DNA of 64,000 nucleotides from Neolewinella aquimaris (lineage in GTDB: Bacteria > Bacteroidota > Bacteroidia > Chitinophagales > Saprospiraceae): positions 260,077 to 324,076 of the forward strand of contig NZ_JACIFF010000003.1 in the NCBI RefSeq assembly GCF_014197245.1, given 5' to 3'. Shown piece after piece: positions 8,214 to 17,300 of the stretch; the first letter of the stretch is position 1, and every line of letters begins with the position of its first letter. The position numbers and the translations under genes are program-made. The notes under the pieces were generated by a model that was not told the DNA's origin, did no database searches, and was given only the letters and a program-made list of their open reading frames with translations.

Positions 8214-9497
8214 ATGTTACAGGTACAGATGTTGCGGGAGGATAAGGATCGGATACTCACCGGTCTGGAAAAGCGGAACCTCCCGGATGCCGCCGCCAAA
8301 ATCGACGAGGTTGTAGCCCTGGACGACCGACGCAAGGAACTCCAGACCCAGAACGATAACCTGCTCGCGGAACGCAACCAACTGTCCCGGGAAATCGGGG
8401 ACCTATTCAAAAGCGGCCAGAAAGAAGCAGCGGGTAGCCTGCGCGATCGCGTCAACGTCATCAAGGATGAATCCGCGGCAATAGAAACAGCCCTGACCGA
8501 AGTCCTGACGGAGCTCGACGAGCAGCTCCTCCAACTACCCAACGTCCCCCACGCCCTGGTGCCCGCCGGCAGCAGCGCGGAAGACAATGAGGTGTACCAG
8601 GACCATCCGGGTGAACTGCCCACCCCCGGCACGGGTGCCAAGCCCCACTGGGAGCTGGCCGAGGAGTACGGCATCTTCAGCCTCGAACTGGGCGTGCGCA
8701 CTACGGGTAGCGGATTTCCGGTCTTTACCGGACAGGGTGCCCGACTACAGCGTGCCCTGGTGAATTTTTTTCTGGACCGCAACACGGCCGCCGGCTACAC
8801 CGAATACGCGCCGCCCCTGCTGGTCAACGAGGATACCGCCCGCGCCACCGGCCAGCTGCCCGACAAGGAGGGCCAGATGTACTACGTACCGGAAGACGAC
8901 CTCTACCTGATCCCCACCGCCGAGGTGCCCCTGACCAACCTGTACCGCGGCGAACTCCTCGAGGCCGACCAACTGCCCGTGCGGCTCACCGGCTACACCC
9001 CCTGCTTCCGCCGGGAGGCCGGCAGCTACGGCAGCCACGTGCGCGGACTGAACCGGGTACACCAGTTCGATAAGGTAGAAATCGTACAGATCACAACCCC
9101 CGAAGAGAGCTACACCAAGCTGGACGAAATGGTCGCCCACGTCGGTGGCCTGCTCGACGAGCTGAACCTTCCCTACCGGATCCTGCGCCTCTGCGGCGGC
9201 GATATGGGCTTTACTTCCGCCATGACCTTCGACTTCGAGGTGTGGAGTGCCGCCCAGGAGCGCTGGCTGGAGGTCAGCTCGGTTTCCAATTTCGAAACCT
9301 TTCAGAGCAACCGACTCAAGCTGCGCTACCGCACCGAGCGGGGCACCCAGCTTGCACATACCCTCAACGGCAGCGCCCTCGCCCTGCCGCGGATTATCGC
9401 GGCGCTACTGGAGAACAACCAGGCGGAGGACGGTATTCTACTCCCGGAAGTGCTGCATTCCTACATCGGGAAAGCACGTCTGGAACGAATTAAATAA
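8214..9497 (+). CDS. serS: Seryl-tRNA synthetase
   Basis: Charges tRNA-Ser (and tRNA-Sec where present) with serine. It has 427 residues, the normal length. The N-terminal coiled-coil arm covers roughly residues 25-100. Class II motif 2 is visible as CFRREAGSYGSHVRG and is followed by HQFDKVEI. The C-terminal LNGSALALPRIIAALLENNQ carries motif 3. The product starts directly with MLQVQMLREDKDRIL, typical for the family. The ribosome recycling factor gene starts 34 nt downstream, so translation functions are grouped. Confidence 0.97.
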   Translation: MLQVQMLREDKDRILTGLEKRNLPDAAAKIDEVVALDDRRKELQTQNDNLLAERNQLSREIGDLFKSGQKEAAGSLRDRVNVIKDESAAIETALTEVLTELDEQLLQLPNVPHALVPAGSSAEDNEVYQDHPGELPTPGTGAKPHWELAEEYGIFSLELGVRTTGSGFPVFTGQGARLQRALVNFFLDRNTAAGYTEYAPPLLVNEDTARATGQLPDKEGQMYYVPEDDLYLIPTAEVPLTNLYRGELLEADQLPVRLTGYTPCFRREAGSYGSHVRGLNRVHQFDKVEIVQITTPEESYTKLDEMVAHVGGLLDELNLPYRILRLCGGDMGFTSAMTFDFEVWSAAQERWLEVSSVSNFETFQSNRLKLRYRTERGTQLAHTLNGSALALPRIIAALLENNQAEDGILLPEVLHSYIGKARLERIK

Positions 9498-9531
9498 GGG
9501 AGTACTTACTTTTACGCCAAAGCGAAGAAAA

Positions 9532-10095
9532 ATGGAAGATCTACTAAGCGACCAGTTGGAAGAATCTAAGATGCTCATGGAAGAGGCCATCGAACACCTC
9601 GAACGCGAGCTCGTCAAAGTCCGTACTGGCAAGGCCAGTCCGGCGATGCTGCACGGCATCATGGTAAATTATTACGGTACGCCCACGCCGATCAACCAGA
9701 CGGCCAGCATCAGCACCGCCGACTCCCGCACGATCACCATCCAGCCCTTCGATAAGTCCAACCTGGGAACCATCGAAAAGGCTATCTTCGAAGCCAACCT
9801 CGGCGTGACGCCCCAGAACGACGGCCAGCTCATCCGTATCAACGTACCCCCCCTGACCACCGAGCGCCGCCAGCAACTCGCCAAGGTGGTGAAGGCCGAA
9901 GGGGAAGAGGCCAAGATCTCCATCCGCAACGCCCGCCGCGATGCCATGGAAAGCATCAAGAAGGAAGTCAAGAACGGCTACCCCGAAGATGCCGGCAAGC
10001 GCATGGAAGAACGGGTGCAGGGCTGGACCGACACACTCAGCAAGAAGGTTGAGGACATCGTCGAAAACAAGGAAAAGGAAGTGATGACCCTGTAA
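9532..10095 (+). CDS. frr: Ribosome recycling factor
   Basis: Splits post-termination ribosomes together with EF-G. It has 187 residues from ATG 9532 (MEDLLSDQLEESKMLMEEAIEHL is the expected start; residues upstream in the same frame belong to a serS overlap and are not RRF). RTGKASP and the C-terminal helices ending VENKEKEVMTL are characteristic. A weak TACTTTTA box lies 17 nt upstream, so it may also be transcribed apart from serS. It faces comEC, whose stop lies only 11 nt downstream. Confidence 0.96.
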   Translation: MEDLLSDQLEESKMLMEEAIEHLERELVKVRTGKASPAMLHGIMVNYYGTPTPINQTASISTADSRTITIQPFDKSNLGTIEKAIFEANLGVTPQNDGQLIRINVPPLTTERRQQLAKVVKAEGEEAKISIRNARRDAMESIKKEVKNGYPEDAGKRMEERVQGWTDTLSKKVEDIVENKEKEVMTL

Positions 10096-10106
10096 AAAGG
10101 CGATCC

Positions 10107-12206
10107 TTACTCCGTGATCACGTAGCGGTAAGCTCCCTGCTCGGCCGTTACGTGGACATCGGAATCTGTCTCCCGCCACCGGTCCGCAACGTACGGCGGA
10201 TTGGAACCATCAATCACCACCGGCACCTCGGGTAAGTCGACGGGCAAGTCCCGCGGCGAAAAGCCGTTGCGCAGGATCACCAGGTCTACCTCGGGGAGGC
10301 CGCTTTCGAGCCGTGGCCGCGCGTTGCGGTCGAGCAGCAGTACCCGACGATCCAGCAGTCGCAGCAGGGGATAGGCTACGGTAGCCGCGGGCAGGATGGT
10401 ATCCGTCGTAAAGGCTAGGTGAGCGGCAAAGTCGGTCCCGAATCGTTCGCGCGACGGAAGTACGTTGTAGATAAGCTGGCGGTCTTCCACACGGTCGCCT
10501 ATCCCAATGCCGTGTCTGCCGTCGTATACGTCGATGAGGGTCTTGCGGGGCAGGTGGTACACCGTGAATTGCGGCGGGGTGGGAGAAATTACCGGACCGA
10601 GCAGCCAGTAGCCGCACAGCAGCCCGGTAAGGCTCATTGCTGCCCAGCGGGCGCGGTGACTGGGGCGAAAAACCAGGTACGCCACACAGGCGATCAGCAA
10701 AAAAAGACCCACCGCGGAAAGAAGTCCGAATTCGGTAATCTGCAGGGTCGCGCCGGGCAACTGGCGGCAATAAAAGATGAACTCGTTCTGCACCTTCACC
10801 ACCCAGCGAAGAAGGGTGCCCGTGGGTTCCAGCAGACCGCCGGCGGCCCCAATGCCTGCCAGAAAACCGTGCAGAAGTCCGAGCGCCAGCACGAGGTAGG
10901 CGAATACGATGACCAGGGTGCCGCTCAGCATGAAGTACACCGGGAACTGTCCGAAGTAGTACAGCGACAGGGGCAAGGTACCAAGTTGGGCCGCCGTGGA
11001 AACACTGATGGCGTCCCACCCGATTCGCAGTTTACCGGGCAGGTAGACCAATTTCTGAAGGCCGCGGGTAAACAACGCAATACCCGCCACCGCCGCAAAG
11101 GAGAGCTGGAAACCGACCTGGAAAAGCTGCTTTGGCTCCACGACCAGCATCACGAGGGCGGCGATCGCCAGTAGGTTGAAAATGTTGTTGTTGCGGTTCA
11201 TCGATTTCCCGATGATTACCACGGTCACCATCAGCGCGGCCCGTTGCACCGAAGCGCTCAGGCCGGTGACGAGGGCGAAGTACCACACCAACAGCACGGT
11301 CGCCACGGCGCGCACCGCCAACCATACCGGACGCGGCGGCAACAACAGGCGCAGCAATTGGGTCACGAGGAGGGCCAGAATACCGACGTGTAGTCCCGAC
11401 ACCGCCAGCACGTGAATGGCCCCGGTATCCGCATAGGCCGATTTAACTTCCGTGCCCAGCAGGTCGCGTTTTCCCATGATCAGGGCGGCCGCCACCGCCA
11501 GGTCGTCGCCATCCAGGTAGGGTTGCAGACTGGCAAACCAGGCCTCCCGCGAGCGGTCGCCGATGGCGGTGAGGGTAAGGGCGGACCGGTGGCTCACCCG
11601 CGTCCACTCAAGGCTATCGGGGTAGGTACGGTGGAAAATATTCTTGTTGGCCAGGTAGGCCGCGTAGTCGAAGGCGCCGGGATTGAGCGGGCCGGTCGGA
11701 ACACTTATCTCCGCGGCTAGCAAAATCTCATCGCCGATCGCAACGGTATCGGAGGGCAGGTAGGCCAGCAAATTCCCTTTGGCCGGGTGTACCGAGTCTT
11801 GTCTGATCACGCCCGTCACCCGCACTTCCGTTGTCGTGAGTCGCTCCCCGGGCCGCACCGCCGTGAGTGTTCCGAGGAGTTGATCGCCCGGCGCATAGCA
11901 ATGGCTAAAGTGCCGCTCATCGTTTAGCGGATGCCGCTCACCCGCATACCAACCGCCAAAGGCAAAGATTGCCAGCAGGACAAGTACCGAAGCAGTATTT
12001 GCCGTTTTGCCATCAGGGCGGGGACGCAGGTGCAGTGCAATGACCAAGAAGCTAAGGACTACGGTAACCCCCAGGAAGGCAGGCGCGTACCGATACTGTA
12101 GAAAGGAAGCACCCAGTATTCCGGCGGCCAGTGCGACGACGGGCAGCAACAGGGGCACGGTTGCCCACGGAATGGCCTGCCTTTGCGGATTGCCTGGGGT
12201 ACTCAC
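10107..12206 (-). CDS. comEC: ComEC/Rec2-family DNA uptake membrane protein
   Basis: A 699-residue inner-membrane protein of the channel family that carries transforming DNA into the cytoplasm. Hydrophobic segments near the N terminus are followed by a soluble OB-like part and then a polytopic competence domain with HVLAVSGLHVGILALLV. The C-terminal 180 residues take the place of the usual metallo-beta-lactamase domain but lack its His motif. This short, degenerate tail is common in Bacteroidota. Translation begins at GTG 12206, 42 bp from the divergent tolC-like start. The coding strand carries the G-rich 19-mer in antisense at 12016-12034. Confidence 0.9.
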   Translation of the reverse strand: MSTPGNPQRQAIPWATVPLLLPVVALAAGILGASFLQYRYAPAFLGVTVVLSFLVIALHLRPRPDGKTANTASVLVLLAIFAFGGWYAGERHPLNDERHFSHCYAPGDQLLGTLTAVRPGERLTTTEVRVTGVIRQDSVHPAKGNLLAYLPSDTVAIGDEILLAAEISVPTGPLNPGAFDYAAYLANKNIFHRTYPDSLEWTRVSHRSALTLTAIGDRSREAWFASLQPYLDGDDLAVAAALIMGKRDLLGTEVKSAYADTGAIHVLAVSGLHVGILALLVTQLLRLLLPPRPVWLAVRAVATVLLVWYFALVTGLSASVQRAALMVTVVIIGKSMNRNNNIFNLLAIAALVMLVVEPKQLFQVGFQLSFAAVAGIALFTRGLQKLVYLPGKLRIGWDAISVSTAAQLGTLPLSLYYFGQFPVYFMLSGTLVIVFAYLVLALGLLHGFLAGIGAAGGLLEPTGTLLRWVVKVQNEFIFYCRQLPGATLQITEFGLLSAVGLFLLIACVAYLVFRPSHRARWAAMSLTGLLCGYWLLGPVISPTPPQFTVYHLPRKTLIDVYDGRHGIGIGDRVEDRQLIYNVLPSRERFGTDFAAHLAFTTDTILPAATVAYPLLRLLDRRVLLLDRNARPRLESGLPEVDLVILRNGFSPRDLPVDLPEVPVVIDGSNPPYVADRWRETDSDVHVTAEQGAYRYVITE
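12016..12034 (+). repeat. Dispersed G-rich 19-mer inside comEC
   Basis: GGGCGGGGACGCAGGTGCA, antisense to the comEC reading frame. Identical to the copy at 30302-30320. Confidence 0.75.
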
Positions 12207-12220
12207 CGCCCGAAAGGTAG

Positions 12221-12228
12221 TATTTTTG
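12221..12228 (+). promoter_or_regulatory. -7 promoter box for the TolC-like gene
   Basis: TATTTTTG, 20 nt before ATG 12249. Confidence 0.5.
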
Positions 12229-12248
12229 CGACCTTAATCCCCCGCGGT

Positions 12249-13592
12249 ATGCGCCAAATTTGTTCGCTTTTTCTCTGTTTACTCTGCACCTGCGTCACCG
12301 CCCAGGAACGCCTTACGTTGAGCGAAGCGATTCAAAGGGGGCTGGAGAACAACTACCAGATCCGGATCGCGGCCAACGAATTGGAGGTGGCCCGCAACAA
12401 CAACGATTTTGCGCTGACCCAGAAGTATCCCACAATTTCGTTGGGCATTAATCCCGGCGTCGGCTACCGCAATCAGAGTAATCCCGCCAGTATAGTCGTG
12501 CAGAGTACGACCACCAGCTATACCGTAGGGCCCAGCGCCTCGGTCAACTGGGTGATCTTCAACGGCGGACGCATCCGCATCAACAAGGAGCGGCTGGAAA
12601 CACTCGCCGACCTCAGCGCCGGCCAGCTGCAACTACAGATCGAAAATACCGTACAGGACATCATCAACGCCTACTACGATGCCGTGGTGCAACGCGAGCA
12701 GATCGACGTACGCCAGCGGGTACTGGCCCTGAGCCGCGACCGCATAAATTACCAGGAGGTGCGTAAAGAATTCGGGCAGGGGGGCACCTTCGATGAGCTG
12801 CAGGCCCGCGATGCGTACTTATCCGATTCGACTACCCTGGTGGTGCAGCAGGTCACTTACCGCAATGCCGTCCGGACCCTCCTACAGGTCATGGGCAGCG
12901 ACGACCTCAACCAGGAGGTGGAACTCACGGACGATCTCGTCTACGACCCTACGGACTACGACCCCGCCGCCCTGGAAGCCCAGTTACTCGCTGCAAACCG
13001 TAACCTACAGAACCTTCTCATTAACCGCGACCTGGCCGCCCTCCAGACCCAGCTCATCGAGGCCGAGCGCAAGCCCGTCGTCGGTATCGGCGCGGGTGCG
13101 GGCTACGACGTCGCCATCCAAACCGGCACCCAGACCTTCGAATTCGGCGGCGACCAGCCCGGTAGAGAACAGGAACTGCCTGGCGTAGCGGCCCGCACCC
13201 TCTCCGGAAACGTAGGCTTTACGGCCAGCTACCTGCTCTTCGACGGGGGCAATCGCCGGGTACGTACCCAGTCCGCCCGTCTACAGGAAGTGACCGCCCA
13301 GCTCGACTACCAGTCCGCCCAGCAACAGCTCCGTACCGCCTTGCTCAACACCCTGGCCCTCTACGAAAACCAGGCCCGCATCATCGGCATCACCGAAGAA
13401 CTGATCGCCAACGCCGAGCGCAACATCGGGATCGCCGAAGAGCGCTTCCGCGGGGGTACCATTAACAGCTTCGACTACCGCCAGATCCAGCTCAACTACG
13501 CCAATGCCGAAACCCAGCGCCTCAACGCCCTACTGAACCTGAAGAATACGGAGACGGAGTTATTGAGGGTGACGGGGCAGATTGTGAGATAG
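12249..13592 (+). CDS. TolC-family outer membrane efflux protein
   Basis: A 447-residue outer membrane channel subunit. It begins with a signal peptide (MRQICSLFLCLLCTCVTAQE, cleavage likely after the Ala-Gln). LTLSEAIQRGLENNYQIRIA opens the first OEP repeat, and the second repeat carries FRGGTINSFDYRQIQ, a hallmark of the family. The usual partners, an inner-membrane pump and a periplasmic adaptor, are not next to it here, so the exported substrate is unknown. The longer frame from ATG 12183 overlaps comEC and lacks a signal at its start. The TAG stop is the first triplet of a 30-bp perfect inverted repeat. Confidence 0.92.
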   Translation: MRQICSLFLCLLCTCVTAQERLTLSEAIQRGLENNYQIRIAANELEVARNNNDFALTQKYPTISLGINPGVGYRNQSNPASIVVQSTTTSYTVGPSASVNWVIFNGGRIRINKERLETLADLSAGQLQLQIENTVQDIINAYYDAVVQREQIDVRQRVLALSRDRINYQEVRKEFGQGGTFDELQARDAYLSDSTTLVVQQVTYRNAVRTLLQVMGSDDLNQEVELTDDLVYDPTDYDPAALEAQLLAANRNLQNLLINRDLAALQTQLIEAERKPVVGIGAGAGYDVAIQTGTQTFEFGGDQPGREQELPGVAARTLSGNVGFTASYLLFDGGNRRVRTQSARLQEVTAQLDYQSAQQQLRTALLNTLALYENQARIIGITEELIANAERNIGIAEERFRGGTINSFDYRQIQLNYANAETQRLNALLNLKNTETELLRVTGQIVR

Positions 13593-13665
13593 TATGGTAG
13601 TACGGTAGTAGTATAGTACAGTAGGTCATACTACCGTACTATACTACTACCGTACTACCATACTA
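13590..13665 (+). terminator. 30-bp perfect inverted repeat between tolC-like gene and ruvA
   Basis: Arms 13590-13619 and 13636-13665 are perfect complements around a 16-nt loop. Both consist of AT-rich TAGTA/TACTA-type low-complexity sequence. No U-run follows, but the stem is long enough to affect transcription or mRNA stability. It starts on the upstream stop codon and ends 15 nt before the ruvA ATG. Confidence 0.6.
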
Positions 13666-13680
13666 CACTACCTTACACCC

Positions 13681-14274
13681 ATGATTGCATACGTCAAGGG
13701 CGCCGTTGCCCATAAGAATCCGTCTTTTGTAATTGTTGAGGCGGGGGGGATTGGGTATCATGTGAATATCAGCCTGTATACCTACACTAAGATCGAGGGG
13801 GCGGAGACGGTGAAGTTGCTGACTCATTTTCACGTGAAGGAGGACCAGCAGACGCTGTTTGGTTTTTACGAGGAGCAGGAGCGGACGCTGTTTCGGCTGC
13901 TGATTTCGGTGAGCGGGGTGGGGCCGGCTACGGCGCTGGTGGTGCTTTCGAGTATGAATGCCGATGAGCTTCGATCGGCAGTGATCGGTGAGGATGTGGG
14001 GACGATCCGCAAAGTGAAGGGGATCGGGCCGAAGACGGCGCAGCGGATAATCCTTGATTTGAAGGACAAGATGATCAAGGAAAGCGGTGAATCGCCGACA
14101 ATGCTTTCCGTCCAAAGCAATACGCTACGGACCGAGGCGTTATCTGCCTTGGTTAACCTGGGCTTCGCCCGGCCCTCCGTCCAGCGTGCGCTGAACCGGG
14201 TGCTGGCGGCCCATCCCCAAACGGCTACGCCTGAAGACCTGATCAAGCTCGCACTCCGAGAATTGTCTTCCTGA
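13681..14274 (+). CDS. ruvA: Holliday junction branch migration protein RuvA
   Basis: DNA-binding subunit of the RuvAB branch migration complex. It has 197 residues. The N-terminal OB fold starts MIAYVKGAVAHKNPSFVIVE. The helix-hairpin-helix parts are visible in LISVSGVGPATALVVLSS and IRKVKGIGPKTAQRIILDLK, and the small C-terminal RuvB-binding domain covers about the last 50 residues. The adjacency ruvA-sprA is a known arrangement in Bacteroidota. The long hairpin in front may separate its expression from the TolC-like gene. Confidence 0.96.
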   Translation: MIAYVKGAVAHKNPSFVIVEAGGIGYHVNISLYTYTKIEGAETVKLLTHFHVKEDQQTLFGFYEEQERTLFRLLISVSGVGPATALVVLSSMNADELRSAVIGEDVGTIRKVKGIGPKTAQRIILDLKDKMIKESGESPTMLSVQSNTLRTEALSALVNLGFARPSVQRALNRVLAAHPQTATPEDLIKLALRELSS

Positions 14275-14345
14275 TCGCAGCTCTTTTTTTTGACTACCGC
14301 ACATTGCCCTTACTGCATACCGGGGTTTAGGAAGGATTGCATTGT

Positions 14346-17300
14346 ATGAACAAGACACTACCGCTACTCTGTGTTGCCCTGGTCTCGCTTAGCTTTACCT
14401 ATGTCCCCTACCGGTCCGCTACGGATGCCGAATGGTGCCAGGAGGGCATCGTCCAGCCATTCCTCGTCGCGGTACGGGATACCCTGCCTCCCCTGCGCGA
14501 CCGCCGCGGTGACTTCATCACCGATCCGAATACAAACCCCGTCGACCTGCAGGACCCCGCGTCCGTAGAAAAGACCGTCGAGTACGATCCGGTGACCGGC
14601 CGCTACATCGTCCGCGAAAGGCTGGGCGACATCGATTTCCGCCCGCCCACCTACCTGACCTTCGATGAATACTTCGAGTACCGCGCCAAGGAAGACCAGC
14701 GCAAGTACTTTAACAACCTGGCCGGCGTAGGCAACCCCGACGAAAGCGTCAACATCGGCGACCCTCTGGCCGACATCGAAATTGATCCCGACCTGGTAAG
14801 CAACCTGTTTGGCGGCACCGAAATCAGCATCCAGCCCCAGGGAAGCGTAGACCTGAGCTTCGGTCTCAATTACCAGTACCAGGACAATCCCTTCATCGTC
14901 GAACGCTTCCGGCGCAATACGATCTTCGATTTTGACATGGACATTCAGATGAACGTCACCGGCCAGATCGGAGACAAACTCAAGCTGAATACCAACTACA
15001 ATACCGGGGCCAACTTCAACTTCGACAACCAGATCAAGCTCGACTACAACAGCGAGGCCTTTGGGGAAGACGACATCATCCGTAAGATCGAGGCCGGCGA
15101 CGTGAGCCTGCCCCTCCGCGGTACCCTGATCGAGGGGGCTCAATCCCTCTTCGGTCTGAAGACGGAGTTGCAGTTCGGTCACCTGCGCCTCACGGCCATC
15201 GCCAGCCAGCAGCGCTCACAGCGCGAAAAACTCACGATCGAGGGCGGAAGCCAGTTGGCCGAGTTTCAGGTGTATGCCGACGAATACGACGAAAATCGCC
15301 ACTTCTTCCTTAGTCACTACAACCGGGAAGTGTACGAGCACGCGCTGGAAAACCTGCCACAGATCCAAACGCTTTTCCATCTGGAGAACATCGAAGTCTG
15401 GATCACCAACGACCGCAATGAGGTACTTGACGTCCGCGACATCGTGGCCTTCGCCGACCTCGGTGAGCCCGAACGGCTAACCAACCCCAACTCCGTAGGG
15501 AAGTTCCCGACGCCCCGCTACCAGGAAATTTGCGACGGCCGTCCCCTGCCCGAAAACGGCGCTAACGACCTGTACGGCCGTTTGGTCAGCTTAGGTGAGA
15601 ACTTACGTGACATCGACCGGTCGGTATCGGTACTGCAATCCGCTCGCTTCGGCCTGGAGCAAATCCGCGATTTTGAGAAGGTCTCGGCCCGGAAACTGAA
15701 TCCGCGGGAGTACACCATCAATCCGGAACTGGGCTTTATCTCGCTCAACATCAACGTGCAGCCCGATCAGGTGGTGGCCGTCTCCTACCGCTACAAGTAC
15801 AACGGTGAAATATTCAAGGTGGGCGAGCTCTCGGTCAATACCGACAACAGCAGCTCCGACACCAGTAACTTCTCCAATCAGGTACTCTACACCAAACTGC
15901 TCAAGTCGTCGACCCAGCGGGTGAGCGAGCCGGCCTGGGACCTGATGATGAAGAACGTCTACTCCCTCGGTGCCTACCAGGTAAACCAGGAGGACTTTCG
16001 CCTCGACGTGCAGTACGAAAATCCCGGCCAGGGCTTCCAGCGCTTCCTGCCGGTGGACGTCGACCTGCCCGGCGGCACCTTCAATCCCATCCCCGGCGTG
16101 CCCCTTATCCGGGCCTTTAATCTCGACCGCCTCAATACCCAGGGTGATCCACAGCCCGACGGGGTCTTCGACTTTGTGCCCGGGATTACGATCAACCCGG
16201 CCACCGGCAGAATCTACTTTCCCGTACTCGAACCTTTCGGCAGCGATTTGGCCAATCGGCTCCCGCCCGACGTAGCTCCGCGCTTTACCTACCAGGAGCT
16301 GTACGACTCTACCCTCTTCCAAGCCCGGGAGTACCCGGAGAAGAACCGCTTCGCCATTCGCGGTACGTACAAGTCCACCGTTCAGTCCGAGATCAGTCTG
16401 GGCGCCTTCAACATTCCACCGGGCTCGGTGCGGGTGACGGCGGGCGGTGCCCTGCTCGTCGAGGGTCGCGATTACACAGTAGACTACAGCACCGGCCGCG
16501 TGCGGGTACTCAACGATGCCATCCTGAGCTCCGGGGTGCCGATCAACGTAAGCTTCGAGGACAACACCATCTTCAGCCTGCAAACCAAAACCATGCTCGG
16601 CCTGCGTGCCGATTACGAGGTCAACGACAACCTGGCCGTCGGGGGTACCTTTATGCAACTCTTCGAGCGCCCCTTCACCCAGAAGGTGAACATCGGTGAG
16701 GACCCGATCAACAACCGCATCTACGGCTTCGACGCTACCTTCAACAAGCCCTCTGGCTGGCTGACCCGTACCCTCGATAAGCTGCCCTTCTTCAGCACCA
16801 ACGCCCCCTCCAACGTGAGCGTGACGGCGGAAACGGCTGTTCTCGACCCCGGTCACAGTAAGGCCATTAACCTGAGTCGGACCGAAAAGGGGGGCATCGT
16901 CTACCTCGATGACTTTGAAGGCACTTCCAGCCCCATCGACCTGATGACCCCCGTACAGCGGTGGTACCTGGCCTCCGTGCCCCAGAACGACGGCTCCAAC
17001 AACAATCCCCTCTTTCCGGAAGCCAGTCAGGAAGGGCTCGTGAGCGGGGCCAACCGCGCCTCCCTGAGCTGGTACCGCATCGACCAGAGCGCCCGGCAGG
17101 CCGGGGCCGGGGACGATCAGAACGTATACACAAGTCGGGTACCCCAGCAGGAGGTATTTCCCAACACCGACCAGGGCTACCAGCGCGATCTGTTCCAGTT
17201 CTTCACCTTTGACCTTTCGTACTATCCGAATGAGCGCGGTCCCTATAACTTCGATCCGCCCCAGGGTTACCCCGGGCTCACCGCCGGCTCCCTACCCGAC

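Noticed and set aside
9247-9531. 95-residue N-terminal extension of ribosome recycling factor
   Set aside because: It overlaps serS in another frame; the RRF fold starts at ATG 9532.
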